A DNA stretch of 64,000 nt from Anaerolineae bacterium (GTDB lineage Bacteria; Chloroflexota; Anaerolineae; Aggregatilineales; Phototrophicaceae), in assembly GCA_022824365.1 (NCBI GenBank), contig JAJEAA010000028.1, forward strand, positions 62,001 to 126,000, in the 5' to 3' direction. Below the pieces are notes generated by a model. The model did no database searches. It was not told the origin of the DNA and was given only the letters and a program-made list of their open reading frames with translations. The position numbers and the translations under genes are program-made. Shown here in pieces: positions 62,040 to 64,000 of the stretch (position 1 is the first letter of the stretch; each line of letters opens with the position of its first letter).

Positions 62040-62453
62040 ATGCCGCCCGATAATCGATATGTAAGCGAGATTATTTTCCATGTTCGCTACGCCGAAACGG
62101 ATAGCATGGGTTTTGTGCATCATGCGGCATATCTGGTGTGGTTTGAAGAGGGACGCAGCGCATTCATACGAGAACACGGCTGGAGCTACGCCAAGATTGA
62201 AGCATCTGGTTACTTTCTGGCGGCGACCGATCTGGAAGCCCGATACCTGCGAGCGGCGCGCTATGACCAGCAGGTCACAGTGAGAACCTGGATCGTCGAG
62301 GCGCGCAGCCGCGCAATCACCTTCGCCTGCGAAATCGTTGCCACCGTCGATAGTCAAGCGCTGTTTCAAGCCACGCTCACCTTGATTTGTTTGGACTCCG
62401 CTGGGCGACCCACTCGCATTCCCGAAAGCTGGCAAGCCTGGCTTGCAGGATGA
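62040..62453 (+). CDS. 4-hydroxybenzoyl-CoA-type thioesterase (hotdog fold)
   Basis: The 137-residue protein has the 4HBT pattern VRYAETDSMGFVHHAAYLVW with the catalytic Asp, followed by FEEGRSAFIREHG. It should cleave a small acyl-CoA in the cytoplasm (YbgC-like). I start at ATG 62040 (MPPDNRYV), after a weak GAGG; the frame extends upstream without support. The neighbouring acyl-CoA ligase makes a fatty-acid context plausible. Confidence 0.88.
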   Translation: MPPDNRYVSEIIFHVRYAETDSMGFVHHAAYLVWFEEGRSAFIREHGWSYAKIEASGYFLAATDLEARYLRAARYDQQVTVRTWIVEARSRAITFACEIVATVDSQALFQATLTLICLDSAGRPTRIPESWQAWLAG

Positions 62454-62468
62454 CGGTTTCTAACCGTC
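62452..62468. terminator. Hairpin at the thioesterase stop codon
   Basis: A perfect 7-bp stem, GACGGTT (62452-62458), TCT, AACCGTC (62462-62468), begins inside the stop codon. No U tract follows, so it may be only a weak terminator or a processing stop. Confidence 0.4.
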
Positions 62469-62654
62469 GGTAACAATCCTTACTGTGCGAAACGCACGAA
62501 ATTCACGCGCATATTAGCATGTTGCGCAATAATATGGATTATCGTCAGTATGAAGGATTTCAAATCTTCAGTCGGCGTGTTACGTAGCTCATTGAGGAAA
62601 TGAGCTATACTTGTTTTGTCGCGCAGTGTAAGGATATTTCGAAAGCGAAAGTGA

Positions 62655-64000
62655 ATGGCAAGTTACGCCGAAAGGCCTTGGACCAAGAATTATGATGTAG
62701 GGCTTCCGACATCGCTCGAATTCCCCGAAGTTCCCTTGCATCAGTTCTTGAAGGACACCCGCAATCGTATTCCGCACCGGGTGGCGCTGATTACGCCGGC
62801 TGAGTTGCCGGTCATTGGTCGCGTTAGCCGGTCGGTAACATACGAAGAACTGGATCGAGCGTCAGATGCTTTGGCGGCGGCGCTAGTGGATCTTGGCTTA
62901 AAGAAGAGCGACCGCGTCGCCATTGTCATGCCAAATTCTGTCGCCTTTGTCATCAGCTTCTACGCCATTCTCAAGGCAGGCGGCGTGGTGGCCGCCACCA
63001 ACCCGACATATCCCGCCGACAAGATGGCGCACCAAATCAACGATTGCGATGCCGAGTTTGTTTTGACCATGACGCTCTTCTATGACTTGGCCAAGCGCGT
63101 CCGCCCGAAGACGAAGGTCAAAACCATTATCGTCGCCAACATTAAAGAATATTTGTCCAGCTTGGCGAAGTTCCTCTTCACGATCGCGAAAGAAAAGAAG
63201 GAAGGTCACTTTGTTGCCGAATTGGAGGCGGGAGACTATTGGTTTCAGGACTTGCTGCAGAAATATGATGGCAAGCGGGCGAATGTAGCGGTGCAGCCGG
63301 ATGACCTGGCGATCTTTCAGTATACAGGCGGCACCACCGGTGTGCCTAAGGCGGCAATGTCCAAGCACCGGGCTGTGGTGGCCAACATGCTGCAGACCGA
63401 GGGCTTTCTCGATCTCTTCGATATGCCGGTCGAGGATCATATTTTCCTGGGCGCCATTCCTTTCTTTCACGTCTATGGCTTGGTCACTGTTGTCAGCACA
63501 AGCGTTTATCGGGGCTGCAAGGTCATTTTGGTGCCCAACCCACGCGATATCGACGATGTGCTCGGGAATGTCGAGACCTTTAGCACGACTTTATTCCCCG
63601 GGGTGCCGGCGCTCTACAATGCCATCAATAATCATCCCAAAGTGAAAGCTGGCGAAATTAACCTCAGTTCGCTGCGCCTTTGCTTGAGTGGATCAGCGCC
63701 CCTTCCAGAAGCGACCAAGGCGGAATTCGAGCGGCTGACCGGCGGCACGGTCAGAGAAGGTTTTGGCATGAGCGAAGCGCCAACGGCAACTCATGTGAAT
63801 CCCATCTACAAGGAGAACCGGCCCGGTTCCATCGGCCTTCCCTTGCCCGAGATGGACATGAGAATCGTTAGCTTGGAAGACGATGAAACTGATGTGCCGG
63901 TTGGCGAGATTGGCGAGCTGGTCATGGCTGGTCCAAATGTCATGGTTGGTTATCACGGTATGCTGGAAGAAACTCAGAACGTCCTGCGTGAGAAAGATGG
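62655..64000 (+). CDS. Long-chain acyl-CoA ligase, AMP-binding (3' partial)
   Basis: The frame from ATG 62655 (MASYAERPWTKNYDV) stays open to the window end, about 448 residues, so the gene continues beyond it. It has the AMP-binding motif FQYTGGTTGVPKAAM (about 220-234), then IPFFHVYGL, SGSAPLPE and REGFGMSEAPTATH, all typical of FadD-like fatty-acid-CoA ligases. TATACT at 62606-62611 may be its -10, with a poor -35. The C-terminal domain is not in the window. Confidence 0.92.
   Translation, partial: MASYAERPWTKNYDVGLPTSLEFPEVPLHQFLKDTRNRIPHRVALITPAELPVIGRVSRSVTYEELDRASDALAAALVDLGLKKSDRVAIVMPNSVAFVISFYAILKAGGVVAATNPTYPADKMAHQINDCDAEFVLTMTLFYDLAKRVRPKTKVKTIIVANIKEYLSSLAKFLFTIAKEKKEGHFVAELEAGDYWFQDLLQKYDGKRANVAVQPDDLAIFQYTGGTTGVPKAAMSKHRAVVANMLQTEGFLDLFDMPVEDHIFLGAIPFFHVYGLVTVVSTSVYRGCKVILVPNPRDIDDVLGNVETFSTTLFPGVPALYNAINNHPKVKAGEINLSSLRLCLSGSAPLPEATKAEFERLTGGTVREGFGMSEAPTATHVNPIYKENRPGSIGLPLPEMDMRIVSLEDDETDVPVGEIGELVMAGPNVMVGYHGMLEETQNVLREKD

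Overview
The window reads as chromosomal DNA of a GC-rich bacterium, most likely a Chloroflexota (Anaerolineae-like) member. This is inferred, not proven. The clues are a Gram-positive-type LexA box (GAAC-N4-GTTC), a T-box leader on valS, Sec, murein and LysM surface genes with no outer-membrane genes seen, a membrane protein with a baseplate-J-like domain beside ruvX, and many secreted proteins with Pro/Thr-rich stalks. Sigma-70-like promoters (TTGACA / TATAMT, 17 bp spacing) recur. There is no prophage, integrase, insertion sequence or CRISPR array.

Layout. 1-3.9 kb (minus): dprA, then the ffh-rpsP-khpA-rimM operon. 3.9-4.5 kb: a gene-poor gap with copy A of a LexA-box-led element. 4.5-15.3 kb (minus): a long run alaS, baseplate-J-like protein, ruvX, C39-like protein, murJ, MBL hydrolase, metalloenzyme, MFS. 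15.4-17.5 kb (plus): tyrS and a CoA-transferase beta-type subunit; its alpha-type partner lies alone at 21.1 kb. Between them, on minus, are a peptide-type binding protein, secG and a ctpA-like protease. 21.9-25.9 kb: TPP riboswitch, terminator and thiBPQ. 25.9-30.4 kb: purH, convergent with yajC-secD-secF. 30.4-40 kb: an envelope block (CARDB-like protein, NERD-like membrane protein, GT39-like glycosyltransferase, seven-LysM/glycosidase-like protein, two LysM paralogs). 40-43.1 kb: T-box, valS and tRNA-Thr(CGT). 43.1-44 kb: copy B of the LexA-box element. 44-48.1 kb: mutL, a non-RD Ser/Thr kinase, a dGTPase-like HD protein. 48.6-53.9 kb: a sugar operon (binding protein, two permeases, class II aldolase, ADP-dependent-type sugar kinase). 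53.9-57 kb (minus): coiled-coil protein and selB. 57.1-60.1 kb: his leader peptide and attenuator, then hisH-hisA-hisF-hisI-hisE. 60.1-64 kb: tandem DsbA-like protein, thioesterase and a truncated acyl-CoA ligase.

Four RNA-level or SOS-type controls are readable directly: the TPP riboswitch, the valine T-box with specifier GTC, a histidine attenuator with a three-His leader peptide, and two diverged copies of an SOS-box element with identical box / -10 / start-codon spacing. The last is the best candidate for something undescribed.
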